DNA of 64,000 nucleotides from an uncultured Paludibaculum sp. Lineage in GTDB: Bacteria > Acidobacteriota > Terriglobia > Bryobacterales > Bryobacteraceae. Shown here piece after piece: positions 1 through 9,200 of the stretch. A model generated the notes under the pieces. That model saw only the letters and a list, made by a program, of their open reading frames with translations. It was not told where the DNA came from and made no database searches. Numbering within the stretch: the first letter of the stretch is position 1; each line of letters starts with the position of its first letter. The translations under genes and the position numbers were made by a program. The stretch lies in NCBI RefSeq assembly GCF_963665245.1, contig NZ_OY762268.1, positions 806,001-870,000 of the forward strand. The letters are read 5' to 3'.

Positions 1-21
1 AGGGAGCCGTCCGGGCTCCCT
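1..21. terminator. Hairpin, probable terminator of an upstream gene
   Basis: An 8-bp perfect stem (AGGGAGCC/GGCTCCCT) with a 5-base loop lies at the very left edge, ahead of the slipin gene. There is no clear U-run after it. It is most likely the terminator of a gene outside the window. Confidence 0.45.
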
Positions 22-57
22 CCGCCATCGGGTTAGGCAACGTTTGGAGGAGTTCGT

Positions 58-837
58 ATGATCGACATCTGGATCGTAGTACCGGTCGCATTGGTTCTCT
101 ACTTACTGGCCTCAATCAAAATCCTAAGAGAGTATGAACGCGGCGTAGTATTCCGGTTGGGCCGCGTCCTGGCACAGGCGAAGGGGCCCGGCATTGTCTT
201 TGTCTTCGCGCCGATTGACCGCATCGTGCGCCTGTCGCTGCGCATCGAAGCCCTCGAGGTCCCGGCGCAGGACGTGGTCACCCGCGACAACGTCACCGTC
301 AAGGTGAACGCCGTCATCTTCTTCCGGGTGGTCGACCCCCGCCTGGCGGTTCTTGAAGTTTCCAACTTCCTCTATGCGACCTCGCAGTTGGCGCAGACCA
401 CCTTGCGGAGCGTCCTGGGCGAAGCCGAACTCGACGAACTGCTGAGCCAGCGAGGCAAGCTGAACCTGCGCCTGCAGTCGATCCTCGATCAGCACACCGC
501 CTCGTGGGGCATGAAGGTCACACTCGTGGAAGTGAAGCAGGTGGAACTGGCTGAACAGATGATCCGCGCCATCGCGCGGCAGGCTGAAGCCGAACGCGAG
601 CGTCGCGCGAAGGTCATCCACGCGGAAGGCGAATACCTGGCGGCCGAGAAACTGGCCATGGCCGCCGCGGTCATCCAGAAGGAACCTGTGGCAATCCAGT
701 TGCGCTACCTCCAAACCCTCGTGGAAATTGGCGCCGAGCACAATACGACCATCGTCTTCCCTCTGCCCATCGATCTGATCGCTTCGATGACGCAGGCGCT
801 GAGCAGTTCAAAAGCGACGGGCTCGGCCGCGGCCTAG
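58..837 (+). CDS. Slipin family protein (SPFH/band 7, stomatin-like)
   Basis: 259-residue membrane-anchored SPFH protein. An N-terminal hydrophobic helix (about residues 5-20) is followed by the band-7 core with the typical slipin run EYERGVVFRLGR (about 25-36), GPGIVFVFAPIDR, the VTRDNVTV stretch and a long Ala/Glu-rich helix (about 180-215) that drives oligomerisation. Slipins scaffold membrane microdomains and often work with NfeD or proteases; no nfeD partner is visible here. A strong ribosome site (GGAGGAG) sits before the ATG. It heads a forward series leading to groESL, which suggests a membrane/protein stress context. Family call is firm; the specific role is not known. Confidence 0.93.
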   Translation: MIDIWIVVPVALVLYLLASIKILREYERGVVFRLGRVLAQAKGPGIVFVFAPIDRIVRLSLRIEALEVPAQDVVTRDNVTVKVNAVIFFRVVDPRLAVLEVSNFLYATSQLAQTTLRSVLGEAELDELLSQRGKLNLRLQSILDQHTASWGMKVTLVEVKQVELAEQMIRAIARQAEAERERRAKVIHAEGEYLAAEKLAMAAAVIQKEPVAIQLRYLQTLVEIGAEHNTTIVFPLPIDLIASMTQALSSSKATGSAAA

Positions 838-877
838 AGCCATGTCCCGGTTGAGCGGATACCAAACGACAAAGGAT

Positions 878-895
878 GCGCGCCCATAGGCGCGC
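878..895 (+). other. GC-rich hairpin ahead of the small membrane protein gene
   Basis: Inverted repeat GCGCGCC-CATA-GGCGCGC in the 75-bp gap after the slipin gene, just before the AAGGAG ribosome site of the next gene. It could end or attenuate slipin transcription. No U-run is seen. Confidence 0.35.
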
Positions 896-912
896 GGTGA
901 AGGAGAGAGTCG

Positions 913-1359
913 ATGTCTACCTCATTTGAAGTGCAACCACCCAAGCCTGTATGGGAACTGCCGCCCGTGCTTCCACTCAACCAGGTGATGTGGGACGCCT
1001 GGGAAGCGAAGGGGATCGCGGAGGAACGGCGTTCCAACGCCGCACTCTTCAAAGCCTCGCTCTGGGCGTCCATCGCCGCGCTGCTGGCGGCCGCGGTCAT
1101 TTGGTCCCATCTCGCCCCGTACGATGTTGTCGTCAGATTCATAGTCTCCATTGCGGCGCTCGGCATCACGGTGAGGAGCCTGCGGACGAGGCACTACTCC
1201 ACGGCCGTCACGTTCGCCGCCCTGGTGCTGCTCTACAACCCCGCATTGCCGGTGTTCGCCTTCGCGGGCGACTGGCAGCGTGCGTTCGTCGTGGCCAGCG
1301 CCGTCCCCTTTGTTGCTCTGCTCGCTCGTAGCCCGGCAGGAGCCAAACGTCATGTCTAG
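913..1359 (+). CDS. Small multi-pass membrane protein, unknown function
   Basis: 148 residues. After a polar N-terminus of about 45 residues there are about four hydrophobic segments (around 50-70, 72-90, 95-115 and 118-138), so it is an inner-membrane protein. I do not recognise a family. A good AAGGAG ribosome site precedes the ATG. Its last 8 bases overlap the start of the next gene, so the two are probably translationally coupled, and it lies between slipin and the chaperonin genes. Confidence 0.75.
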   Translation: MSTSFEVQPPKPVWELPPVLPLNQVMWDAWEAKGIAEERRSNAALFKASLWASIAALLAAAVIWSHLAPYDVVVRFIVSIAALGITVRSLRTRHYSTAVTFAALVLLYNPALPVFAFAGDWQRAFVVASAVPFVALLARSPAGAKRHV

Positions 1360-2047
1360 TTTCAAACGACTCATCCCCAGGTCAGCCGCCACTGCGGTAC
1401 TTGCCTTCACCGCGCTCACGGCCACCGCGTGGGCCGCCGATCTATCCGTGTATCGCGGCTTCGCACTCGGATCGTCCTTGCCCGCCGTTGCCAAGCAAAC
1501 CGGCGCCAAGGTCGAGGATGCGAAGATAACGCAGAGCCGTCCAGCCCTCATTCAGGTTCTGGCATGGAGGCCTCAGACTCTGAGCGCGTCCACCCAGACA
1601 GAGCCGGCGCAGGATGTGACCTTCACGTTCTATAACGGCGAGTTGCTCCGCATTCTGGTCAGCTACGACCGTTACGAGACCGAGGGGTTGACGCCCAACG
1701 ATATCACCGAGGCGTTCAGTGCTACCTTCGGTGTTCCAGAGAGACCCACCGGCGCTTCCAAGGTTGTGCAAGGGGCCTATGGCGACCAGGAAGAACTCGT
1801 CGCCCGTTGGGAAGATGCCAAGTATCGCTTTGAGCTTATCCAGGCATCGTTTGGCCCCAGCTACAGGTTGGTGGGCGTATTGAAGCGTCTGGAAGCGCCT
1901 GCCCAGGCATCTATCCTTGAGGCGGCGCGTCTCGACGAGAAGGAAGCACCTCAAAGAGAGGCCGCCCAGAAGCTTACCGATGGCGAGATCGAGCGCGCCA
2001 AGCTGGAGAAGGCGCGGCTCGTCAACAAGCCGAAGTTCCGGCCCTAA
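1352..2047 (+). CDS. Exported protein of unknown function
   Basis: 231 residues from the ATG that overlaps the previous stop. A longer in-frame reading from 1280 exists, but this start gives a clean Sec signal peptide (basic start, hydrophobic stretch about 10-25, AWA-AD cleavage site). The mature part is soluble with mixed alpha/beta character and a highly charged, helical C-terminus rich in Glu, Lys and Ala (about 185-231). No family is recognised. The 8-bp overlap with the membrane-protein gene suggests they act together in the envelope. Confidence 0.8.
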   Translation: MSSFKRLIPRSAATAVLAFTALTATAWAADLSVYRGFALGSSLPAVAKQTGAKVEDAKITQSRPALIQVLAWRPQTLSASTQTEPAQDVTFTFYNGELLRILVSYDRYETEGLTPNDITEAFSATFGVPERPTGASKVVQGAYGDQEELVARWEDAKYRFELIQASFGPSYRLVGVLKRLEAPAQASILEAARLDEKEAPQREAAQKLTDGEIERAKLEKARLVNKPKFRP

Positions 2048-2394
2048 GCGGGTGGCTGGAACACGAACCGAGTCCTGTCCAAGTAGAAGCATGATGAGCA
2101 CAAGCCTTGCCAATTCGGGCGACGTGGGCACTCCGCTGGAGAGCACGAAACCGCGGGCCCTCCCGACTGTCATTCTCCCCATTGAGGACACCGGGTACTC
2201 GGGGGCCATCATCAAGGACAGGGAAGGCGCGCGCGTGCAGCCCGCGACCTCAACCGTTCATTCGCGGCCCTGGCCAGGCATGCCGCAGGCCGGCGTCGCC
2301 AATCGGCTCCGTTGCCCGGCCGGCGCGGGGCGAGCGGACGGGGCGGAGCGGAGGGCGCCCGCCAGTCGAGCCGTCAGCATGATTTGGAGTCAAA
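2048..2394. other. GC-rich intergenic stretch, no supported gene
   Basis: 347 bases between the exported-protein gene and the next ORF. Readings through it have repetitive Arg/Pro/Gly-rich translations typical of non-coding GC-rich DNA. The right half (about 2290-2380) has imperfect GCGGACGGGGCGGAG-like repeats. A promoter for the genes leading to groESL probably lies here, but no clear -35/-10 or CIRCE element (TTAGCACTC-N9-GAGTGCTAA) is visible. Confidence 0.4.
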
Positions 2395-2784
2395 ATGAGT
2401 GGCTTAACGACCAACGCCATAGAAACATGGGAAAGCGAAGGCGGCGCACTGCCTGGCTCGGCCGTCGCTATGGCGCCCACACTGGACGGCAGTGTCGCTC
2501 AGGTGGAGTGGGCGCGGCGCATAAGGGCTAACGTGAACGCGGACTTCGACCGTGTCGCGGCTTCGTTCCGGGTAGTGGCCAACAATCAGAACGGCACCCA
2601 ACGAGCAGATACGGAATCGATCATCAGCATTCTCGAAGACAAGCGAGACGAAGTGATGAGACGGCAACAAGCCGGATATTTCATCCACGACTGGCAGGAG
2701 ATCGGCGATCAGATACGCCAGTTGATCTTTCGCGATGCCCGATACCAGGCGATCAAGCGCAACCGGCCGACGCGGCGCCAGTGA
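2395..2784 (+). CDS. Hypothetical protein upstream of groES
   Basis: 129-residue soluble, charged protein with no signal peptide or membrane segment and no recognised domain. The C-terminal half (about 60-129) looks helical, with many Arg, Asp and Gln residues and a basic end. A GGAG ribosome site 7 bases before the ATG supports the start. It ends 37 bp before groES on the same strand, so it may be co-transcribed with the chaperonin genes. Confidence 0.7.
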   Translation: MSGLTTNAIETWESEGGALPGSAVAMAPTLDGSVAQVEWARRIRANVNADFDRVAASFRVVANNQNGTQRADTESIISILEDKRDEVMRRQQAGYFIHDWQEIGDQIRQLIFRDARYQAIKRNRPTRRQ

Positions 2785-2821
2785 TCGGGACAGACCGCAA
2801 AAAGTATAGGGAGACACCACT

Positions 2822-3139
2822 ATGAATCTCAGACCGTTATACGACCGCATTGTGTTGAAGCGCATCGAGGAGACGGAAACCACGCGCAACGGCATCGTTA
2901 TCCCCGACTCGGCGAAAGAGAAACCCCAGGAAGGCGAAGTGCTGGCCGTGGGTCATGGCAAGCGCCTGGAAGACGGCAAACTGGTACCCCTGGACGTGCA
3001 GGTGGGCGACCGCGTTCTCTTTGGGAAGTACTCCGGCAGCGAGACCCGGCTGGGTGGCACCGAGTACATCATCATCCGCGAAGACGACGTTCTCGCCATT
3101 CTGACGCCCGCCGGCCAAACCGCCGGAAAGACCACCTGA
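2822..3139 (+). CDS. groES: Co-chaperonin GroES (Hsp10)
   Basis: 105 residues, full length for the family. The N-terminal LRPLYDRIVLKRIEE, the mobile-loop region with NGIVIPDSAKEKP (about 22-35), the EGEVLAVG core, GDRVLFGKYSG and the final EDDVLAIL are all present. GroES caps the GroEL ring and encloses folding substrates in the cytoplasm. A GGGAGA ribosome site precedes the ATG. groEL follows after 31 bp, forming the usual groESL operon. No CIRCE operator is seen upstream. Confidence 0.97.
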   Translation: MNLRPLYDRIVLKRIEETETTRNGIVIPDSAKEKPQEGEVLAVGHGKRLEDGKLVPLDVQVGDRVLFGKYSGSETRLGGTEYIIIREDDVLAILTPAGQTAGKTT

Positions 3140-3170
3140 ATCATCTTCGATTAGCAAAAGGAACCCATCC

Positions 3171-4757
3171 ATGGCAAAACAGATTGTCTATAGTGAGCAT
3201 TCCCGCCAGGCCATTCTGCGCGGTGTGAATCAGCTCGCCGATGCCGTGAAAGTCACGCTCGGACCGCGTGGACGCAATGTCGTCCTCGAGAAGAAGTTTG
3301 GTGGCCCGACCATCACCAAGGATGGCGTCACGGTCGCCAAGGAGATTGAGCTAAAGGATCCGCTAGAAAATATGGGCGCCCAGATGGTGCGTGAGGTGGC
3401 GTCCAAGACGTCCGACGTCGCCGGCGACGGCACCACAACCGCCACGATCCTAGCCCAGGCCATCTTCCGCGAAGGCGTCAAGGCCGTGGCAGCCGGCGCC
3501 AATCCGATGGCTGTCAAACGCGGCATCGACAAGTCCGTCGCGCTCGTCGTCGAGGAGCTTCAGAAGTTCTCCAAGCCCGTCTCCGGCGACATGATCGCCC
3601 AGGTGGGCCGCATCTCCGCCAATAGCGATTCCACCATCGGCGATGTCATTGCGGAAGCCATGGCCAAGGTGGGTAAGGACGGCGTGATCACGGTGGAGGA
3701 ATCCAAGACCATGACCACAGAACTGCAGACCGTCGATGGCATGCAGTTCGACCGCGGCTACCTCTCGCCGTACTTTGTCAGCGACCCCGAGCGCATGGAG
3801 TGCGTACTCGAGGAGCCTTACATTCTGATCCACGAGAAGAAGATCAGCAGCATGAAGGACATCCTGCCGCTGCTGGAGCAGATCGCCCGCGCGGGCAAGC
3901 CGCTGCTGCTTCTATCGGAAGACGTCGAAGGCGAAGCCCTGGCCACTCTCGTAGTGAACAAGCTGCGCGGTACCCTCAATGTCTGTGCCGTGAAGGCGCC
4001 TGGTTTCGGTGATCGCCGCAAAGCCATGCTGGAGGACATCTCCATTCTCACTGGCGGCAAGGCCATCATGGAAGAGACCGGCATCACGCTCGAAAGCGTG
4101 CGCCTGGAGGACCTGGGCCGCGCCAAGCGTGTCACCGTCGACAAGGACACCACAACGATCATCGACGGAGCGGGCGTCCAGCAGAGCATCGAAGGGCGCA
4201 TCAAGCAGTTGCGGACCCAGATCGAAGACACCACATCGGACTACGATCGCGAGAAACTGCAGGAACGCCTGGCGAAATTGGCGGGCGGGGTGGCCATCAT
4301 CAAGGTGGGCGCCGCAACCGAAACAGAGATGAAAGAGAAGAAGGCGCGTGTCGAGGACGCTCTCCATGCCACACGCGCGGCCGTCGAGGAAGGCATCGTA
4401 CCTGGTGGCGGTGTTGCCCTGCTGCGTGCTTCGATCGTCCTTCGGACCCTTAAGCTCGACGAAGACGAGCAGTTCGGTGTGACCATCGTACGCCGCGCGT
4501 GCGAAGAGCCGGTCAGGCAGATCGTGCTCAACTGTGGCACCGAGGGTGCGGTTGTCGCCGCGAAGATCATCGACAGCGATGATCCTAACTACGGCTTCAA
4601 CGCGTCCACTGAAGTGTACGAGGATCTCGTCAAGGCCGGTGTGATCGACCCCACAAAGGTGACGCGATCGGCCCTGCAAAATGCTGCTTCCATCGCCTCC
4701 CTCATGCTGACGACCGAAGCGATGATCTGTTCGGAGATCGAGGAGCCCACTCCGTAG
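3171..4757 (+). CDS. groEL: Chaperonin GroEL (Hsp60), variant without GGM tail
   Basis: 528 residues. Diagnostic segments are present: TLGPRGRNVVLEK, the ATP-binding motif GDGTTTAT (about 86-93), the apical-domain region around 180-380, and the intermediate-domain VEDALHATRAAVEEGIVPGGGVAL with the catalytic Asp in place. ATP-driven folding in the double ring is the established role. The C-terminus ends EEPTP instead of the Gly/Met-rich tail that projects into the cavity of housekeeping GroEL, and the protein is about 15-20 residues short of the usual 540-548. This suggests a secondary, specialised paralogue; the genome probably has another groEL elsewhere. Confidence 0.97.
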   Translation: MAKQIVYSEHSRQAILRGVNQLADAVKVTLGPRGRNVVLEKKFGGPTITKDGVTVAKEIELKDPLENMGAQMVREVASKTSDVAGDGTTTATILAQAIFREGVKAVAAGANPMAVKRGIDKSVALVVEELQKFSKPVSGDMIAQVGRISANSDSTIGDVIAEAMAKVGKDGVITVEESKTMTTELQTVDGMQFDRGYLSPYFVSDPERMECVLEEPYILIHEKKISSMKDILPLLEQIARAGKPLLLLSEDVEGEALATLVVNKLRGTLNVCAVKAPGFGDRRKAMLEDISILTGGKAIMEETGITLESVRLEDLGRAKRVTVDKDTTTIIDGAGVQQSIEGRIKQLRTQIEDTTSDYDREKLQERLAKLAGGVAIIKVGAATETEMKEKKARVEDALHATRAAVEEGIVPGGGVALLRASIVLRTLKLDEDEQFGVTIVRRACEEPVRQIVLNCGTEGAVVAAKIIDSDDPNYGFNASTEVYEDLVKAGVIDPTKVTRSALQNAASIASLMLTTEAMICSEIEEPTP

Positions 4758-4789
4758 GAGTTGAGGCAGCATCCGGGGAAAGGTTGACC

Positions 4790-5017
4790 GTGAGCAAGCA
4801 ATTGGTCAAACGACATAAGCGGCAGGTCGCGCGGGCGAAGGCGAGAGTGAGACTCTCCGAGCCCGATGTGCGGACGCCGGAACAGATTCGAGTCGCGCGG
4901 GAGGCAAGCGCTCCCGCCGGTGGCTGGCGTAGTGGCCCCAGCGCCATCTACGCCAGTCCTTCTTCTCGACATCAGACGGGCCAAACCACGGATACCAGGT
5001 CGACGGGTGGGAGCTAA
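4790..5017 (+). CDS. Small basic protein downstream of groEL
   Basis: 75 residues from a GTG start preceded by GGGGAAAGG at good spacing; a TTG two codons upstream is an alternative. The N-terminal 35 residues are strongly basic (KRHKRQVARAKARVR) and probably helical; the C-terminus is Ser/Thr/Gly-rich and low complexity. No family is recognised. It lies 32 bp after groEL and 4 bp before the next small gene, so it is likely the same transcript. Confidence 0.5.
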   Translation: MSKQLVKRHKRQVARAKARVRLSEPDVRTPEQIRVAREASAPAGGWRSGPSAIYASPSSRHQTGQTTDTRSTGGS

Positions 5018-5021
5018 AGCC

Positions 5022-5213
5022 ATGCTCCGCGCCTTGAAGAATCTTTTCTCCACTCGTTGCCCGCACTGCGGGTCCATCGAGTTTCGCAGCGTGGGCGTTC
5101 GCAACGTGCTGGAGCAAGCCGTTCTCTGGCTGCTCCAGCCCTGCCGCTGTGACTTCTGCGGCCGTCATTACTTCCTGTTCCGGTGGCAGCTACCCATCGG
5201 CGGAACGGCGTAG
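5022..5213 (+). CDS. Small zinc-ribbon-like protein
   Basis: 63 residues from the ATG at 5022, with GGGAG upstream. An open reading extends further upstream but overlaps the preceding small gene. Two Cys pairs, CPHCGS (about 13-18) and CRCDFCGRH (about 43-51), flank a hydrophobic helix (VLEQAVLWLL), the pattern of a small zinc ribbon. Function unknown. It is the last gene of the slipin-groESL series, and the transposase remnant starts within a few bases of its stop. Confidence 0.65.
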   Translation: MLRALKNLFSTRCPHCGSIEFRSVGVRNVLEQAVLWLLQPCRCDFCGRHYFLFRWQLPIGGTA

Positions 5214-5216
5214 CCC

Positions 5217-5817
5217 TGGTGTTGGATCGCAATGCCCAGTTCGAGTACCTGAATGGGGAGATTAAACGCCAACTGCAACAGCATCAACCGGTGATTTCGG
5301 TGGACACCAAAAAAGAAAGAGTTGGTGGGCGATTTCAAGAGCAAGGGGCAGGCATTGCGTCCCCAGGGCGATCCGGAGAAGGTACGGGTGCACGACTTTG
5401 TCACTCCGGAATTGGGACGAGCCAATTTCTATGGAGTCTACGATATCGCCCACAACACAAGTTGGGTCAGCGTGGGAGTGGATCACGATACGGCGGCGTT
5501 CGCGGTGGAAAGCATTCGGCGGCGGTGGAATTCGATGAGGCTGGCGCCTATATCCGAACACCACGCATCTGCTGATTACCCCGGATTCGGGTGGCAGTAA
5601 CGGGGCGCGTGAGCGGCTTTGGAAAGTGGTACTCCAGAAGATGGCCGACGAAACCGGCTTGCGGATTGCAGTCAGTCATCCGCCACCAGGAATCAGCAAC
5701 TGGAGCAAGATTGAACACCGCTTGCCCGTCGTGGATCAGATCCATTGGGCGAACTGCTCCGGCTGGAGCAATCAGTCGTCGGCTTGGGCGGCTTCCGCCG
5801 GTGATCGCGTAGCCTGA
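5217..5817 (+). pseudogene. Decayed ISAzo13-type transposase fragment
   Basis: Three successive reading frames carry consecutive pieces of one transposase: first DRNAQFEYLN...VISVDTKK, then (from about 5316) KELVGDFKSKG, GDPEKVRVHDFV, YGVYDIAHNTSWVSVG and AVESIRRRW, then (from about 5560) a SGGSNGARERLWK segment and KIEHRLP. Order and spacing fit the catalytic half of ISAzo13-family DDE transposases as I know them. At least two frameshifts and loss of both ends make it non-functional. Terminal inverted repeats were not found. Confidence 0.75.
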
Positions 5818-6249
5818 ACGGCTTGCACGAACTCACGGCCCTCTGCCGGGGTCGCGTTGGATCTGGCGGATCACGTGGATGGGCCTCCGTGGCAAATCCT
5901 GATCGCCGGTGGAACTGCCAGTCGTTCACCACTTTACTCATCTGATCCGACGGGCGGAGGTCCAAGCAACGTCCGTGGGCCCCGAAGGTGTTCACTTTCG
6001 GCTGTAGTTTCGCCTGTGATTTCTCGAATACCTTGCCATCTGTCTACCACGACATTTGAGAGACAAGCCCGCACGGACCCGGGAACCCAGCACTCGGCAA
6101 GATGAAATTGCGGGAAGATGGCTGGGGGAGTGCCGACGGGAATTCCTCGGTCACGTGAGTGGATTGAACGGTCCACATTTCCGTCGGCTGCCTACCCAAC
6201 TGCGTCCATGAATCGGATAATAGTGCCTTATTGCTTTATGATGGGATCG
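5818..6249. other. Intergenic stretch after the transposase remnant
   Basis: About 430 bases with no supported gene. The left part may be decayed transposon DNA. The right part must contain the promoter of the giant secreted protein. In-frame ATGs at 6118, 6208 and 6238 precede the start chosen for that gene. Confidence 0.35.
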
Positions 6250-9200
6250 ATGATTCGCTTCCCCGTCGTGCTCGCCCCATTCTTCCTGGCCCTTACTCTC
6301 AGGGCAGCGGTACCAGAATTCGAGCCGAATACCGGGCAAGCCGAAAAGCAGTATCTCTTTCTGGCGCGCGCGGGTGCGACCCGGGCCTACATCGAAGATC
6401 GCGGCCTCGAGCTGGCTACTTCTTCCGGTAAGGCGGTGCGGCTTTCATGGGCGGAAAGCACTCCTAGCAATGGAGGCCAACAGGGTGACTGGCAGATTTC
6501 CGAGGCTACGGGCAACACAACCCATTACTGTCTTCCTGGAAATTCCAGCCTGTGCTCCGAGGGTGTGAAAAGCTATCGCCGGCTACTGAGGAGAAATCTG
6601 TACCCGGGCATCGACTGGGAACTGCATGGCCGGGCTGGTCAACTCGAATACGATCTTGTGGTTCATCCGGGCGCGCAAGTACGCGACGCGCGCCTCCGCG
6701 TGGAGGGTGCGACGGCGGAGGTCGCCTCCGACGGACGACTGCGGGCCGGAGCCATGCTGCATTGGCGTCCCGTGGCGTACCAGGTGATCAATGACAAACG
6801 TGTCGAAGTGAGCGCGGCTCTGCGCGCCTCCGGCGACTCAGAGTTCGAATTCGTGGTGGGTGACTACGACGCCGGACACGATCTGGTCATCGATCCCGTG
6901 GTCGAGGGGATTGCCGTGGCTGGTGGAGGCGACGAGGACACGATCCAGGGATTCTTGGGTGAAAGTCGCGGTGGCTGCTCTTACCGCTACGGCACCACGC
7001 GCTCCGCCGATTGGCACCATCTGCCGGTGGCAGGCGGCCGCCACGTGTTTGTGCAGCTTGCCTCGCCCGGCTTCGGCGGCACGACGGTCTTCTGGGGCGG
7101 AGAGGGTGAAGAGTCCATCGGGGGCGTCGATTGGGATCCGACTAATTGCCGGCTATACCTGGCAGGCTGGACCAATTCGCGAAACGCCCCTGTTCTGTCC
7201 GGAATGTGGGAGCGCCTGACCGCGCAACCATACGCCGGTGGCGCTACCGACGGATTCTTTCTGAAATTCTCGCGGGGCGAGCTGACATTCGCTGGCTACC
7301 TCGGCGGACCGGGAGCGGACCGGCTCTACGATGTCCGGACTACCGCCAGTAACGGATACGAGGGGGCATTCGCATTCGCCGGTGAGACGGACGATACGGC
7401 GTGGGCTGGAGCCACAGTCAGGAAGATCGGGGTCGGGGGCAAGGCGGACGCCATCGCTGGAGTGTGGGACGAGACGCGGCTCTCGCTTCTCGCGATCGGT
7501 GGCGCTGGAGACGACCGGATGATGCGGATGCGCAACGCCGGAGATGGGTTCTGGACCTTGGCTGGCGAAACCGATTCGCCGGACTTCCCTGTACGCGACG
7601 GTGGCTCGGATTCGGTGAGGGCCGCGGCTGGCAAGGATCTGTGGGTCGGCCGCCTGCGGCTGGACCTGAGTGACCTGCCGGTGCTCCAACTTTTTGGCGG
7701 CAGCGGCGACGAGCGGTTGGGCGGGCTCGGCGTACTGGACAAGCAAGGGCTTTACGTCGCCGGGACTACGACCTCGCGCGACCTTCCTGCCGCAAGCGGC
7801 GCCTACCACGGCGGTGACAGTGATGGCTTCGTCGCTTTCTTCGATCCGTTGACCGCCGTACCACAAGTGACCACTTACATTGGTGGCGCCGGGCGCGACG
7901 AGATCTCGGCGGCGGACGCCCGCGACGGCGATGTCTTTCTGGGCGGGACGACGGATTCGGACGACCTGACGCTGCCTGGTCTCGCTGCGGGAGAAGGCGT
8001 ACACGGCGGTTTGGATGCGCTGTTTGTGTTGTGCGACGCCTTCGGCGCGCCAATGCGAGGCATCCGTTTGGGCGGTTCGGCGGACGATCGTGTTCTGGGT
8101 ATTGAGCCGGACGTCCTTGGCAAGGTCGTTCTTGCCGGATCGAGCGATTCACGGGAGTGGCTCGACGAGTTGGACCCGTTCCACATCGCCTCCGCCGGGC
8201 AGGACGGCTTCGTGGCGACTGTTTCGTTTCCGGCTGTGCGGCTTAGCGGTTTCTCCCCCGGCACGCCTGGCCGTGTCATTCTCGGCCGTGATCTACAGGT
8301 GCCGATGAGTGTCTTAGCAGCATCAGAGGCAGGCATGGACGGTGTGTTGCTGGTGCGCAGCAGCGATCCGTCCCGGCTTGTGGTCTCACCGCGTAGCGAT
8401 CTGCCCGGAACGGGCCAAGTCCTGCTGGAGAACACCGACCAGAACGACTACTACACCTTAGGCAAGAGCTTTGTGTTGCAGGCCCTGGCGGATTCCGGCG
8501 AAGTGGAGATCGTGGTGGAAGGACGTGCTACGGCTTCGACAAAGGGAACTTATCCACGCCGGCGCATCCCCGTCAGCCTCGCGCCGGCCGCTCTGTTCCT
8601 GTCGTCACCGAAGGAAGTGAGTATGGCCGTGAACGGTACTGTTGACGTTGTACTCACCCACGCACCCCTCTTGCCTGATGGGAGTTCGGGACCAAGAGAG
8701 GCGCCTCGTGCCGGAGTGACGTCCACACCGGGGCTGATCAGTTCAGACGCCACCGGATTGCAGGTTATACGCGACTCCATCCGGCTGGGAGACTCCACGG
8801 GAAGCTACCATATCCAGGCGCTCGCCTTGCGCAGCGGCACCTACACCCTGACGCCATCGTCCACCCAATTCCCGGCTGGTCCCGGGCAATCCATCGCGGT
8901 GCGGGTGGACAGTTCACTGGCGGCGCCCAAGTTTTTCCCGGGCCGGCCCCTCGTCCTGGCACGAGAACACATAACGTCGTTCGCCATCAGCGGTCTCGCC
9001 GGAGATCAGCTGCAATTCACCTCGGAAGACCCAAGCCGCTTGGTGCTTGGCAGCGACAAGTACGCTTTTGCCGGTACTCTGAACGTGAACCTCCAGGCCG
9101 CCTACCCTGGTGGCAACCTGGTGATCGCCGCGCTTGCTGGCGAAGGAACTGCAAGGATTCGTGTGGAGGGTACCTATCAGGGGCGGCCGATCTCCGAGTC

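Noticed and set aside
2785..2821. CIRCE/HrcA operator before groES
   Set aside because: No TTAGCACTC/GAGTGCTAA-like inverted repeat is present in the gap or in the region before 2395.
3912..4772. 286-codon open frame antisense to groEL
   Set aside because: Shadow of a highly conserved gene, no motifs or ribosome site.
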